Shown here piece after piece: positions 34,287-42,527 of a stretch of DNA of 64,000 bases (position 1 is its first letter; every line of letters begins with the position of its first letter). Where the stretch lies: positions 62,001 to 126,000 of the forward strand of contig DASYWW010000039.1 of assembly GCA_035935655.1 (NCBI GenBank), read 5' to 3'. The position numbers and the translations under genes were made by a program. The stretch comes from Candidatus Bathyarchaeia archaeon. GTDB taxonomy: Archaea; Thermoproteota; Bathyarchaeia; 40CM-2-53-6. The notes below the pieces were generated by a model. It saw only the letters and a program-made list of their open reading frames with translations, was not told where the DNA came from and did no database searches.

Positions 34287-36152
34287 TTAGCGCTGTCCTA
34301 GAGCCATATCTAGGAATCTTGCTGCTCGCTTGAAGGAGTCTATCTCGTTCTCCCGTTTTACAAACCCATGTCCTTCGTTTTCGTAGATTTTGACCTCGAC
34401 TGTTACTCCGTTTTTCCGTGCTGCTTCGGCCATCTGTTGTGTTTCTTCGACTGGGCATCGGATGTCGTGTCGGCCAGCGAGCAGGAGGAGGGGTGCACGT
34501 ATTCGGTCTGCGAAGAATAGTGGCGAGCGGTCTTGCCAGAGGTCGCGATCCTGTACCGGGTTGCCCATCAACCATTCATCGTTTTTCTGTAGCACCGGGT
34601 CTTCGTTCATGTGGGCTGTGAACCAGTTGGCGAGGGGGACGATGCTAACGCCGGCCGCCCATATCTCTGGAGTTTTTGTGAGAGCCATCAAGGTCAGATA
34701 TCCTCCCCAAGACCCGCCCATTACTGCGATTCTTTCTTGATCGACGTAGCCTGTTGTTTTGAGGTAGTCGACTGCGGCGACGAGGTCGTTTAGATCGCCT
34801 TTGCCAGCGTCTTTTCGGAGGGATTCCATGAAGACGCGTCCGTAGCCTGTTGATCCGCGGTAGTTTGGGGCGATGATGATGTATCCGTGGCTTGCGAGGT
34901 ACTGGATGTTAGGGTACCAGCTGTTGAAGTGTTGCCACTGGGGTCCCCCGTGAATGTAGACGATGGCTGGGTGTGAATGGTCGGGTTTGATGTTTGGAGG
35001 TACGTAGAGAAAGCTGGAGATGGGGGTCTGGTCTTGGGCCGGGTAAATGATTAGGTGTGGTTGGACGAAGTTGTCCTGGTTTAATCCCCCGACGAGTGAG
35101 TAGGTGATTTGTTTGAGGGTGCGGGCTTTGAGATCGTAAATCCAGATATCATGCGGACTATCGCCTGATGCGTGGATAATCGCGAGCTGTTTGCCGTCTG
35201 GACTAAACTTGGCGGCGCGTATGACTCCGTGGCCCGGTGGGATCTCTTCCTCTTTTCCGTCGAGGTCCCTGATGTAGAGGTGGATGTTGCCCGCCTGGTT
35301 GACAAGGTAGGCATACTTGTCCTCTGCTGGGCTTGTGTCTACTAGCTGGCTGTCCCAATCCTGGAGGGTAAGCCACTGGAACTCTGCGCTCTCCTTAAGA
35401 TCCATTAGAGCGACTGCTTCGATTCCCTTGTCGTTCGCATTGCTGGTAACATAGACTCGTTTGTTGTCCCGGGTCCAGCCGCCGACGATGCTGGTCGAGC
35501 GATCGTCTATTACAGAGAGAACTGTCTCGCGACCCGTCTCCATATCATGGACGCTGACGCCGGTGTACTGGTAGTTTCTTGTTCGGCAGAAGGCGAGTTT
35601 TTTTCCGTCAGGGCTTGGCTCGATTGCTTCGCAGTCGCCAGTCTCGCTGCTGATTATCTTCTTGACTGTTCCTGTCGCGAGGTCGTGGTGGAAGATAGGA
35701 TAGGTTCCGGGTATGTCGCGCTCGGCCGCGTAAACGAGCGAGCGGCTGTCAGGGCTCCATTTCATGTCTCGATAACCGATCTTCTCCGTCATCGTGATAT
35801 TCCGAGTCGTGTTCTCTGTCAGATCCAATAGGTAGAGGTTGGGCTTCTCATCGCCCTGATAGTCCTGGGAGTAGAGGAGGTGCCGGCCGTCGGGAGAGGG
35901 GTCGGCTAGATCATTCCTCTCATCACTGACTGTTAGCTGGACGGGCCAACCGCCCGCGCTTGGCACGCGCCAGATATTGTATCTTCCAGTAATATTCGTC
36001 TCGAAATAGATATGCTCACCATCAACCGACCAGCGGAGGGTGAACATGGAACGCGTGTAGTAGAGCGTGTCGATGTCCAACGGACGATAGGCTGGGTTAG
36101 ATGGACTACTGACTGCGTCACTAGCCAGTTTCGACGCGGGTGTAGGAATCAT
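34287..36152 (-). CDS. S9 family peptidase (acylaminoacyl peptidase-like)
   Basis: A protein of 621 residues from ATG 36152; the open frame extends to 36293 but overlaps the plus-strand gene and looks unlike the family. An N-terminal beta-propeller has repeats such as SPDGRHLLYSQD, SPDGKKLAFCRT and SPDGKQLAIIHA. The C-terminal alpha/beta hydrolase has Ser in GGSWGGYL, Asp in GRHDIRCP and His in NEGHGF. No signal peptide is seen, so it is probably cytoplasmic and degrades peptides. Confidence 0.93.
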   Translation of the reverse strand: MIPTPASKLASDAVSSPSNPAYRPLDIDTLYYTRSMFTLRWSVDGEHIYFETNITGRYNIWRVPSAGGWPVQLTVSDERNDLADPSPDGRHLLYSQDYQGDEKPNLYLLDLTENTTRNITMTEKIGYRDMKWSPDSRSLVYAAERDIPGTYPIFHHDLATGTVKKIISSETGDCEAIEPSPDGKKLAFCRTRNYQYTGVSVHDMETGRETVLSVIDDRSTSIVGGWTRDNKRVYVTSNANDKGIEAVALMDLKESAEFQWLTLQDWDSQLVDTSPAEDKYAYLVNQAGNIHLYIRDLDGKEEEIPPGHGVIRAAKFSPDGKQLAIIHASGDSPHDIWIYDLKARTLKQITYSLVGGLNQDNFVQPHLIIYPAQDQTPISSFLYVPPNIKPDHSHPAIVYIHGGPQWQHFNSWYPNIQYLASHGYIIIAPNYRGSTGYGRVFMESLRKDAGKGDLNDLVAAVDYLKTTGYVDQERIAVMGGSWGGYLTLMALTKTPEIWAAGVSIVPLANWFTAHMNEDPVLQKNDEWLMGNPVQDRDLWQDRSPLFFADRIRAPLLLLAGRHDIRCPVEETQQMAEAARKNGVTVEVKIYENEGHGFVKRENEIDSFKRAARFLDMALGQR

Positions 36153-36225
36153 TTGTCCGAAAGTGCCGAAACCGGAATAGTTAGAACTATCGGAGAAGAT
36201 AATCATCTCAACGTGAGGATACCCG

Positions 36226-36744
36226 ATGGGAGTTGTGCCTTCTGAAGGTAGCGTTGTCCAGTTTCCCTTCTTGGAGAGGCTAGAGCGAATCAACAGCGTC
36301 TACCTCCACAAGGACAGAACACGCCTCGGTTACGGTCTGTTCATCACAGACGACAGGATAGTTGGGCTGAGGGGGAGCCGTCTATACTGGCTTGTCACAA
36401 TTCTCCACACGATGGTAGTCCCTTCCGGATCAATCCTCGGGATATTCTATCCCCCATTCGGCGAGGGACTCGGACCACTCCTTCTTCTTCTCGCTCTCTT
36501 TATAGTCGAGCTTGCGTGGATTGGTATCGACTGGTTGCTGGTGGTTCCAGCTATCGATCGCATCTTTCGCGGGAGAGATTTCTCGATCGACGAATTGGAA
36601 GAGAGGAAGGACTTTGAAGCTAGGAGAAGTGTTGTCTGGGAGATAGAGGTCAAGCAGGGCAAAGATGCTTTCAGCGGGGCGGGTCGAGTTCAGGCTCAGA
36701 TCGGGTCGAGGGTTCAACCTTCGAATCTTGTGGACGAGGAGTAA
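36226..36744 (+). CDS. membrane protein of unknown function
   Basis: A protein of up to 172 residues. After a short beta-like region (HKDRTRLGYGLFITDDRIVG, possibly PH-like) come two hydrophobic stretches, about 52-85 and 88-112, then a charged tail with SIDELEERKDFEARR. The start is uncertain; ATG 36226 is used. It is divergent from the S9 peptidase gene. Confidence 0.6.
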   Translation: MGVVPSEGSVVQFPFLERLERINSVYLHKDRTRLGYGLFITDDRIVGLRGSRLYWLVTILHTMVVPSGSILGIFYPPFGEGLGPLLLLLALFIVELAWIGIDWLLVVPAIDRIFRGRDFSIDELEERKDFEARRSVVWEIEVKQGKDAFSGAGRVQAQIGSRVQPSNLVDEE

Positions 36745-36858
36745 TAGCCGACGGTTTGAGGAAATGTTCGGACTGATCGAGACCCTTACAGGTTGCCAGC
36801 CCATCTACAACCATAAGGGCTGGGCAATATGGAGACTCAATTAGATCTTTTCATCGGT

Positions 36859-37092
36859 TCAATCCAGGCTTTTCATCCTACGCTTCCAGACGGCCGGAAA
36901 CAGTCCAAAGAGGAATATTACCAAGCCCAATATCGTCAGGTACAAGCCGAAAGTCTTGGGACAAACGACTCCCGAGGGTGGCGGGGGAGCACAGATCGGG
37001 GTGCTAAATTGGACTTGTGCTCCGTAGAGCGCGAGGCCGAGTCCCACGATTTCTACGACGAGTTCAACGAAGCGTCGGCTGATAGTAACCAC
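36859..37092 (-). CDS. small membrane protein with two spans
   Basis: A protein of 77 residues: span 1 at about 9-27 (VELVVEIVGLGLALYGA), a Cys/Pro-rich loop (CAPPPPSGVVCP), span 2 at about 47-68 (LYLTILGLVIFLFGLFP), and a basic end. The opposite-strand frame at 36829-37113 is hydrophilic and is judged a shadow. Family unknown. Confidence 0.6.
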   Translation of the reverse strand: MVTISRRFVELVVEIVGLGLALYGAQVQFSTPICAPPPPSGVVCPKTFGLYLTILGLVIFLFGLFPAVWKRRMKSLD

Positions 37093-37125
37093 AACCCCCC
37101 ACCCAAGGAATAGTTGACTTTTTTC

Positions 37126-37764
37126 TTATTTCGCTATCTCGGTGGCTTTTTGAAGGCGTTCGATTCTCTGGTTAACCGTGGGCCAAAGATGGAAACGTTT
37201 CCGCGGATATCCCGTGGCAGAGATTGCTTCTCCATATTTTGCCAGAGTCGCTAGAAGTTCTTGTTTTCCGAACTTGTCTGCTGTTCGTCTATCAGCATCA
37301 TAGAAGAGGCGTCTCCAGCGTCTTCTGATGTATAAACCGAGCACAATGCCTGAGTAAAGCACGTAGAGAGCCATAATGGTCAGCAGGAGCTCGAGGTAAT
37401 AGGGTCCTCTGCCAGAACGGAATAGAGCGATCAAGGCGAAGGCGAGGGGAAAGGGCGCAGGGGCGAGCGGTAGGAGCAGGTGCAGTGCGGGGTCGCGACC
37501 GTCGTCTCGCAATAGGACGTAGTTGTAGATTATCTCTGGTGCCAGCAATGTCTTCCAATCTTCAGGTGTCAACTGGCCCTTGAAGCTCTGAGGGAGTCGT
37601 ACCTCTCCGTACCTCACAACCACAAGGTGGGAACGAATATCATTGTCCCAGATGACCGCGTCTGGTTCGGGCTTGGTTATTCCAAGCTGACGAAATAGCT
37701 CGCCAGCATACTTCAGAATCTTCTCATCATCTGGACTGTTAGAGACATCTTGAGCGGGAGGCAC
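37126..37764 (-). CDS. M48-like membrane protein that has lost the HExxH motif
   Basis: A protein of 212 residues from GTG 37764, chosen because a TATA-like TTATAATC lies about 25 bases upstream and the longer frame overlaps the next gene with low-complexity sequence. The layout follows M48 peptidases: VRLPQSFKGQLTPEDWKTLL, then APEIIY where HELGH is expected, two membrane helices, and YDADRRTADKFG where the third zinc ligand motif EADxxA lies. His and Glu of the motif are gone, so it should not be an active protease. Confidence 0.6.
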   Translation of the reverse strand: MPPAQDVSNSPDDEKILKYAGELFRQLGITKPEPDAVIWDNDIRSHLVVVRYGEVRLPQSFKGQLTPEDWKTLLAPEIIYNYVLLRDDGRDPALHLLLPLAPAPFPLAFALIALFRSGRGPYYLELLLTIMALYVLYSGIVLGLYIRRRWRRLFYDADRRTADKFGKQELLATLAKYGEAISATGYPRKRFHLWPTVNQRIERLQKATEIAK

Positions 37765-37864
37765 AATCTCTCTCTTGCATCTATGATTATAAGTGGCGAG
37801 GGTGCTAGGCCGGAAAAACAAGAAAGAGGGGATTGCCAGTCCTTGGGGCTGGCGCTTTGGGGGT

Positions 37865-39724
37865 TTAGCTGGCGTTGATGTTGAATATGGCGATGAATAT
37901 GTCGCTGTCGAATTTGCCTGGCGTGACGCCTGTGTAGACCGCGTATATCGTACCATCGTTTGTGATGAGGTCGTTGTTGTAGTCGCCGATGAAGGCGCCG
38001 TCGCGGAACGCGTTGTCAAGGTTTGATGCGAACTGTGCGATCAATGTCTCCTTCCATGTTACCAGGTCGGTGCTGGTGCCAACTGTCGCGCGTGCTAGTT
38101 TGTTCGGGACAGGGGTGTTGTCGTAGCGTCTGTCTTGGTATAGGACGGCTACTTGGCCTTTCTGATTTACGGAGACCCATGGATAGAACTGGTCCTTGTT
38201 GTTCACCGTGCCAGGTGCTTTGTCCTGGTTCACCTGTATTGGCTCTGTCCATGATGATCCCTGGTTGTCTGATCTGATGATGAACACGTCGTTGTCTGTC
38301 ATCTTGCCAGCTGGGCATGCGTAGCCTGATGATCTTGGACCGACAGTTACGCCTGAGAACTCGCCTTGGTGTGCTCGATCGTCTGCCCAGGCGATGTAGA
38401 GCTTGTCATTGGCAGCGTTTGTCCCGTCGACTTTGATCGCAAATCCTTCAGTGGCCGCTAATCGGAAGTTACTGTTGCAGAGCGTGGATCTTCCTTGTCC
38501 GCCCGTGGTCTGTGTTGGGTAGTCTAAATTGGGTTGGTCGTAGACTGGGAATGTTGCCTGGAAGGGTCCGTCGACGCTGAAACCGGATCCGGGGTGGACT
38601 CTGCTGACGAGGTATTGGTCCCGTGAACTTGTTGCGCTGAATTCTCCGTTGATGAAGGTGACGTAGATGGTGCCATCGGTGCCGACTACTGGGACGGAGA
38701 ACTGGTCTTCGACGCATCGGCCTGTATTTGCTGGGATGGCTGGGAACATGCAGTTTGTGTTGCCAGGCGCTCCGGTGACATCGATGGGGTTGGAGAACGT
38801 GTCCCCGCGGTCGTCCGAGTAGGCGAGCATGATCGGTGAACTCGTAGCGAACATGCCTGAGGGGTCGAGGTTGAACTGCGACCACGTGACATAGATGCGA
38901 CCGTAGAACAGGCTAGTGGGGGTGTTGTCGACCGCTATCCATTCCTTGTCGTTGAATGTCATGCAGTTTTGGCCTGTGGGTCCGCCGTCATAGTATGTGA
39001 TGGTTCGTATTCCGCCGCCTGTTGCAGTGGGTGTTGCGAGGAATCTGTTGATGACGGGCCGTGTCCAGTCGAGTCCGTTGCTTGATCGGTAGAGGAATAC
39101 TCCGCTCGCGCAGTTGTCGTTAGCGAAACCGATGCTGGTATAGTAGTATTCATTGTATCTTGCGCCGTAGACCAAGGCCGGGTCTCCGGTGCCGATTGGC
39201 GGGGCTGAAAAGACACAGGTAGAGCCTGACCCGCCCGCGCAGAGAAGCGGGAAGGGTGGGAAGTATGTGGGTGAAGGGAACGCCGCTCCTTTGATGTGAG
39301 TGTAGACGCCTCCGCCTACCGGGCCTCCGATGCCATAGTCGTTTGCCCCAACTACGACAGTTCCAGTTGAGGGATTGGCTGTGACGGCAGGTTCGTCTTG
39401 TGGTCGCTGGTTGTAGTTCTGGTTGATCCGGTAGCTGTTTACTGTTTGTATGGGACCTACGTCTCCGCCGTTGTCATCGTGATGATCATCTCCCGTCTCT
39501 GGACCGGTATAGCCCATGCTGGTGACCTTGGCGAACATTGACAATGATGCGATATCAGAGAGGGCGGGTATTGCCTTAGGTGGGCTGGTCGGGTCCTGTC
39601 GGATAGGCTTGATCAGACTGGTGGCGAAGAGGGTCGAGGTTAGCAACATGACGATTAGCACAATAGCTATTTTGGTCGTGAAAGTCGTTGCGAGGATCTT
39701 GTGGAAATCTCTTTGACTAGACAT
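37865..39724 (-). CDS. exported BNR-repeat (sialidase-like) protein
   Basis: A protein of 619 residues from ATG 39724; the longer frame to 39991 runs through the promoter. A signal anchor covers residues 12-36 (TKIAIVLIVMLLTSTLFATS). The body is a beta-propeller with Asp-box motifs (SDDRGDTFSNP, SDNQGSSWTEP and SSNGLDWTRP). No sialidase catalytic set is recognised, so glycan binding or a structural role is as likely as hydrolysis. A TATA-like GCTTTTATGC is at 39758-39767 and the palindromic motif lies further up. Confidence 0.85.
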   Translation of the reverse strand: MSSQRDFHKILATTFTTKIAIVLIVMLLTSTLFATSLIKPIRQDPTSPPKAIPALSDIASLSMFAKVTSMGYTGPETGDDHHDDNGGDVGPIQTVNSYRINQNYNQRPQDEPAVTANPSTGTVVVGANDYGIGGPVGGGVYTHIKGAAFPSPTYFPPFPLLCAGGSGSTCVFSAPPIGTGDPALVYGARYNEYYYTSIGFANDNCASGVFLYRSSNGLDWTRPVINRFLATPTATGGGIRTITYYDGGPTGQNCMTFNDKEWIAVDNTPTSLFYGRIYVTWSQFNLDPSGMFATSSPIMLAYSDDRGDTFSNPIDVTGAPGNTNCMFPAIPANTGRCVEDQFSVPVVGTDGTIYVTFINGEFSATSSRDQYLVSRVHPGSGFSVDGPFQATFPVYDQPNLDYPTQTTGGQGRSTLCNSNFRLAATEGFAIKVDGTNAANDKLYIAWADDRAHQGEFSGVTVGPRSSGYACPAGKMTDNDVFIIRSDNQGSSWTEPIQVNQDKAPGTVNNKDQFYPWVSVNQKGQVAVLYQDRRYDNTPVPNKLARATVGTSTDLVTWKETLIAQFASNLDNAFRDGAFIGDYNNDLITNDGTIYAVYTGVTPGKFDSDIFIAIFNINAS

Positions 39725-39755
39725 TTCTTCTCTGTTTCGGGTCTCAGCATATTCT

Positions 39756-39852
39756 TCGCATAAAAGCGAAGTCTCGCACGCAGATATTTTCGGACCTCCA
39801 ATGATTTCTAGACTCGATATTTTCGAGTTGCGATAATGTCGGGCCACGATAC
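39756..39852 (-). promoter_or_regulatory. promoter block A, shared with block B
   Basis: Read on the plus strand it begins TCGCATAAAAGCGAAGTCTC and ends GGCCACGATA. Block B (40208-40286) begins TCGCATAAAAGGTAAGTCTC and ends AGCCACGATA; the middle parts also align (ATATTTTCGGA with ATATTCTCGGA), with about 16 extra bases in A containing the palindromic motif. On the minus strand it holds the TATA box CTTTTATGC of the BNR gene. Confidence 0.6.
39813..39827 (-). promoter_or_regulatory. palindromic motif CTCGAAAATATCGAG, copy 3
   Basis: On the minus strand this differs from copy 1 (291-305) at one base, G to A in the spacer. It lies about 46 bases upstream of the TATA box of the exported BNR-repeat gene. 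Confidence 0.5.
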
Positions 39853-39926
39853 ATTCAGACAAAGAAGATTCGATGACAGCTTGAACGGGGCGACCCGGGA
39901 CTTCAAGCAAAGACCTGACACGTTGT

Positions 39927-40115
39927 TCATCGGCAACTAGAAGAGGAGGTTCCGGGTCTAAACTGCCAGAGCGCGAGGAGGAGTAGTCCACCCATGAATA
40001 CTACGGTGCCGAGTACCGCGAAGTACGAGGCGAGTGCTTTGTTAAGGTAAGTCGCGTAGAACGCCAGCCCGAGTCCGGTGGCTGCGAGGATTACTGCCGC
40101 TGGGAGTTGGTACAT
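39927..40115 (-). CDS. small two-span membrane protein
   Basis: A protein of 62 residues from ATG 40115 with two hydrophobic segments (PAAVILAATGLGLAFYA and YFAVLGTVVFMGGLLLLAL). An upstream ATG at 40208 lies only four bases after the block B TATA box and so should not be in the transcript. Function unknown; shared promoter sequence links it to the BNR-repeat gene. Confidence 0.55.
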   Translation of the reverse strand: MYQLPAAVILAATGLGLAFYATYLNKALASYFAVLGTVVFMGGLLLLALWQFRPGTSSSSCR

Positions 40116-40207
40116 TGCGCGCCTTATCGGGGTCCACTCTAGTGTAAATTGTTCCTGTCGCGCATCTTTTCGCCCGTTGACCCGGTTCCGGGTCACTGGC
40201 GGATTCA

Positions 40208-40286
40208 TCGCATAAAAGGTAAGTCTCGCAGGGAAATATTCTCGGAAACCGATAATCTCGACAGGCGATAATTTAGAGCCACGATA
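40208..40286 (-). promoter_or_regulatory. promoter block B, shared with block A
   Basis: The second copy of the block described at 39756-39852. On the minus strand it contains the TATA-like CCTTTTATGC at 40210-40219 and the upstream element TATCGTGGC found at the same end of block A. Confidence 0.6.
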
Positions 40287-40398
40287 TATTCCGGTGAAGA
40301 TGGCTTTGGTCACTTGATGCCAAAAGGCGGTGGTCTCGCGAGTCGGTGACTGCAGGAAGCGATTGTCCCAATATCTTAATAGGTGTAGTAGTAGAGAA

Positions 40399-40412
40399 GT
40401 ATACTGGTATAC
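40399..40412. promoter_or_regulatory. probable operator of the first VapBC pair
   Basis: GTATAC-TG-GTATAC: two identical six-base palindromes two bases apart, directly before the antitoxin TTG at 40414 and about 25 bases after a TATA-like TTAATAG near 40375. It would overlap the transcription start, as expected for an autorepressed toxin-antitoxin operon. Confidence 0.6.
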
Positions 40413-40413
40413 C

Positions 40414-40623
40414 TTGGCATCGCCCGACAAGACCGTGAAGATCTCGCGAGAGACTCTGTCCCACCTAGAACATCTCCGGGACGAGATGAAGGCCGCGAGC
40501 ATAGACGAAACCGTGAAGGCACTCATCAAGAGCCACCGTCGGAGGATTTTGGTCGGAGCCTTCGGGGCTGACAAAGGAAGGGTCAAGCCTTTCAGTGAAG
40601 ATGACCGGGGTGAAGACCGGTAA
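40414..40623 (+). CDS. vapB: VapB-like antitoxin
   Basis: A protein of 69 residues from TTG 40414, in a frame that is open from 40330. N-terminal ribbon-helix-helix pattern (KTVKISRETLSHLEHLRDEM then SIDETVKALI), and a basic then acidic tail that would wrap the toxin. It lies eight bases upstream of the PIN gene. The operator at 40399-40412 supports this start. Confidence 0.75.
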   Translation: MASPDKTVKISRETLSHLEHLRDEMKAASIDETVKALIKSHRRRILVGAFGADKGRVKPFSEDDRGEDR

Positions 40624-40631
40624 GAATAGTC

Positions 40632-41024
40632 GTGGACGCTTACGCCTGGATAGAGTTCTTCCTAGGAACTCGGAAGGGAAGCAAGGTCAAAGAGCTGATC
40701 GAGACGGTTGAGGACGCGTATACCCCTGACACTGTTCTAGCTGAGCTGGCGAGAAAGTACTTTCGCGAGAGATCGCCTGAGAAACTCGTCAGAGAGAGAC
40801 TGACAGCAATTCACGGTGCATCTCAGGTGCTCCGGATATCTTCGGAGTTGGCCGTTCAGGGGTCGAAAGCGTACCTGGACCTGTTCGAGCGGGCGAAGAA
40901 ACGAAAGCTACAGTCGCCAAGCCTCTTTGACGGTCTCGTCCTCGGAGCAGCTCGCCTACACGATGCAAGGGTAGTTACCGGTGACCCCCACTTCGAGGAC
41001 CTTCCCGAGACCATCTGGATCTAG
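40632..41024 (+). CDS. vapC: VapC-like PIN-domain toxin
   Basis: A protein of 130 residues, GTG start. PIN carboxylates: Asp in VDAYAWIEFF at the start, Glu in TVLAELARKYF near residue 38, Asp in LFDGLVLGAARLH near residue 101, and Asp in VVTGDPHFEDL near residue 118. It is an RNase, usually acting on tRNA or rRNA. Paired with the upstream VapB. Confidence 0.85.
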   Translation: MDAYAWIEFFLGTRKGSKVKELIETVEDAYTPDTVLAELARKYFRERSPEKLVRERLTAIHGASQVLRISSELAVQGSKAYLDLFERAKKRKLQSPSLFDGLVLGAARLHDARVVTGDPHFEDLPETIWI

Positions 41025-41038
41025 CAAAACCAAGACGG

Positions 41039-41509
41039 CTATGCGGGCATTTTCGAGTAGTACTGTTTGAGCGTTCGCAGCATCTCTGGATCATGGTGTT
41101 CTTCGATGATAATCCGATATCCCTCGTCTTCCTCTCTAGTGACCAGCTGTTTGGTCGCGTAGACCTCACCAATGTAGCTGTCCTCCTCGATTATTCCGAT
41201 TCCTTGTGGCCGGCGGCGGAGGACGTCGAAGACGATCTTGAGAAGATTATCCAGATCCTTCACGGGACGAGTGTCTGTTACAGTTGGTGAGCCCTTCCAG
41301 AGGAGGAAGACGACTGTTACCGCAACAAGTCTACCGGCCAGTTGTTGTCTGAGCCGTTCGAGATCGTCCTTGGACAGCCGTTCCTTGATGGCGTTGGCAA
41401 GCTTCTCCTTCTTCTCAACAGTATTCTGCCCGTTGCCTGGGGTTAACGGCTCGAACGGAGCAATGGTGAGGTCTAGAAGGGTCCTTTGAGCTTCGAGCTG
41501 TTGTGTCAA
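41039..41509 (-). CDS. RusA-like Holliday junction resolvase
   Basis: A protein of 156 residues from TTG 41509; the open frame runs further up (to 41893), but that part is antisense to the hsdR remnant and not protein-like. The RusA hallmark KDLDNLLKIVFDVL is near residue 87, followed by GIIEEDSYIGEVYATK, matching the DxDN...D and second acidic cluster. A coiled-coil-like N-terminus (KLANAIKERLSKDDLERLRQ) is unusual. Typically phage-derived. Confidence 0.75.
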   Translation of the reverse strand: MTQQLEAQRTLLDLTIAPFEPLTPGNGQNTVEKKEKLANAIKERLSKDDLERLRQQLAGRLVAVTVVFLLWKGSPTVTDTRPVKDLDNLLKIVFDVLRRRPQGIGIIEEDSYIGEVYATKQLVTREEDEGYRIIIEEHHDPEMLRTLKQYYSKMPA

Positions 41510-41554
41510 ACACGCACGCTGGAATTCCAGACTGCGACCTAGGGAATTAGTGTT

Positions 41555-41779
41555 TTGGGAGATGAGACTCTGAGGAAAATCGCATTGGAATTGATACAAA
41601 TGATGAGGAAAAGTGTGACAATAGACTGGACGCGAAGAGAGAGCGTACAAGCAGAAATTCGTCTTAAAGTCAAGAAAGTCCTGAGAAAATACGGCTATCC
41701 TCCCGACAAACAAGAGAGAGCAACTCAAACTGTACTGGAGCAAGCAGAACTGATAGCGAGAGATTGGGTACGTGCTTAG
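41555..41779 (+). pseudogene. hsdR: C-terminal remnant of a type I restriction subunit HsdR
   Basis: Only about 74 residues remain, matching the very C-terminal helical domain of Hsd[19 protein letters not shown] then [20 protein letters not shown] and [15 protein letters not shown] lies directly upstream, and over 700 residues with the nuclease and helicase domains are missing. No hsdM or hsdS is seen. It is the footprint of a lost restriction system. Confidence 0.8.
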
Positions 41780-41889
41780 AGCAACCAGAGCTCCTAAATT
41801 GAAAGAGCGATTTTCCTCCACATGAGTCCCATCCCCAGCTAGAACAGAAGAAGAGTGCCTCGAGGCATTTGGGAGAGACGTTGAGTTCA

Positions 41890-42399
41890 TCAAACCGGAG
41901 GTTGATAATGAACCGAGGACAAGTTGATGACGACAAAGGCTTCTTCCAATTTTCCGTAGCCATTTTCGTCTCTGAAGAGATCGAACCTCGGATTTGTGAT
42001 CGCCTTGCCTGATTGGATACCCGTTAGAAGTACGTGGTATTTGCCTGCGTTCTTGCCCGTCTTGTTCCTGGACGCGAGTCTAACGAGTTCGAGCGAGGGA
42101 GTAATCCAATAAGAACCCGTCTGTTCCGAATGAAACATGAAGAGAAAGTTCTCCCGAGGCTCCTTGATTTCGAACGCCGCAATTCTTCCGGCGTCAATTG
42201 GTATACAGTCCTTTGACCTAGCCTTGATTTGGAGGTCAACATAGGCTGGTCTTCCATTGACAATTTTGCGAATGACACAATCTATTCCTTGATCGTCGAT
42301 GAGTATCTGATAGACATGGTAGCTCCTCTTCAAGAGTTCAGATATCGCAGCGTATTCTTGTCGCTTTCCAAAGGAAGCGAGGCTTCGGTATGCACCCAT
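41890..42399 (-). CDS. PD-(D/E)XK nuclease-like protein
   Basis: A protein of 169 residues. The core fits: Glu in RQEYAAISELLKRS (residue 15), Asp in DDQGIDCVIRKI (residue 40) and DLQIKARSKD (residue 55), the usual (D/E)xK strand with Gln-Ile-Lys. It resembles archaeal DUF4365-type and restriction-type nucleases. It lies between the RusA-like and NERD genes on the same strand but with 128 bases to the next gene. Confidence 0.7.
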   Translation of the reverse strand: MGAYRSLASFGKRQEYAAISELLKRSYHVYQILIDDQGIDCVIRKIVNGRPAYVDLQIKARSKDCIPIDAGRIAAFEIKEPRENFLFMFHSEQTGSYWITPSLELVRLASRNKTGKNAGKYHVLLTGIQSGKAITNPRFDLFRDENGYGKLEEAFVVINLSSVHYQPPV

Positions 42400-42527
42400 A
42401 ATAACAAGACTACTTTTGACCGGGTTAAATCCCTCGTGATACTGTCATCTTTCCTGCAACGATTCCAACGGGAAACCAGTTCGGATTATTTGGTCAAACC
42501 AAGAAGGGCAAAGAGACAAGCGTAAAA

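Noticed and set aside
36829-37113. Plus-strand ORF of 94 residues
   Set aside because: It is antisense to a frame with two clear membrane helices; the plus frame is hydrophilic and without structure cues.
37765-38019. N-terminal extension of the M48-like gene
   Set aside because: Low-complexity Thr/Ser-rich translation lies antisense-frame over the BNR gene end; a TATA box supports the GTG at 37764 instead.
37865-39724. Active sialidase
   Set aside because: Asp boxes are present, but the Arg triad and Tyr/Glu pair of sialidases could not be identified.
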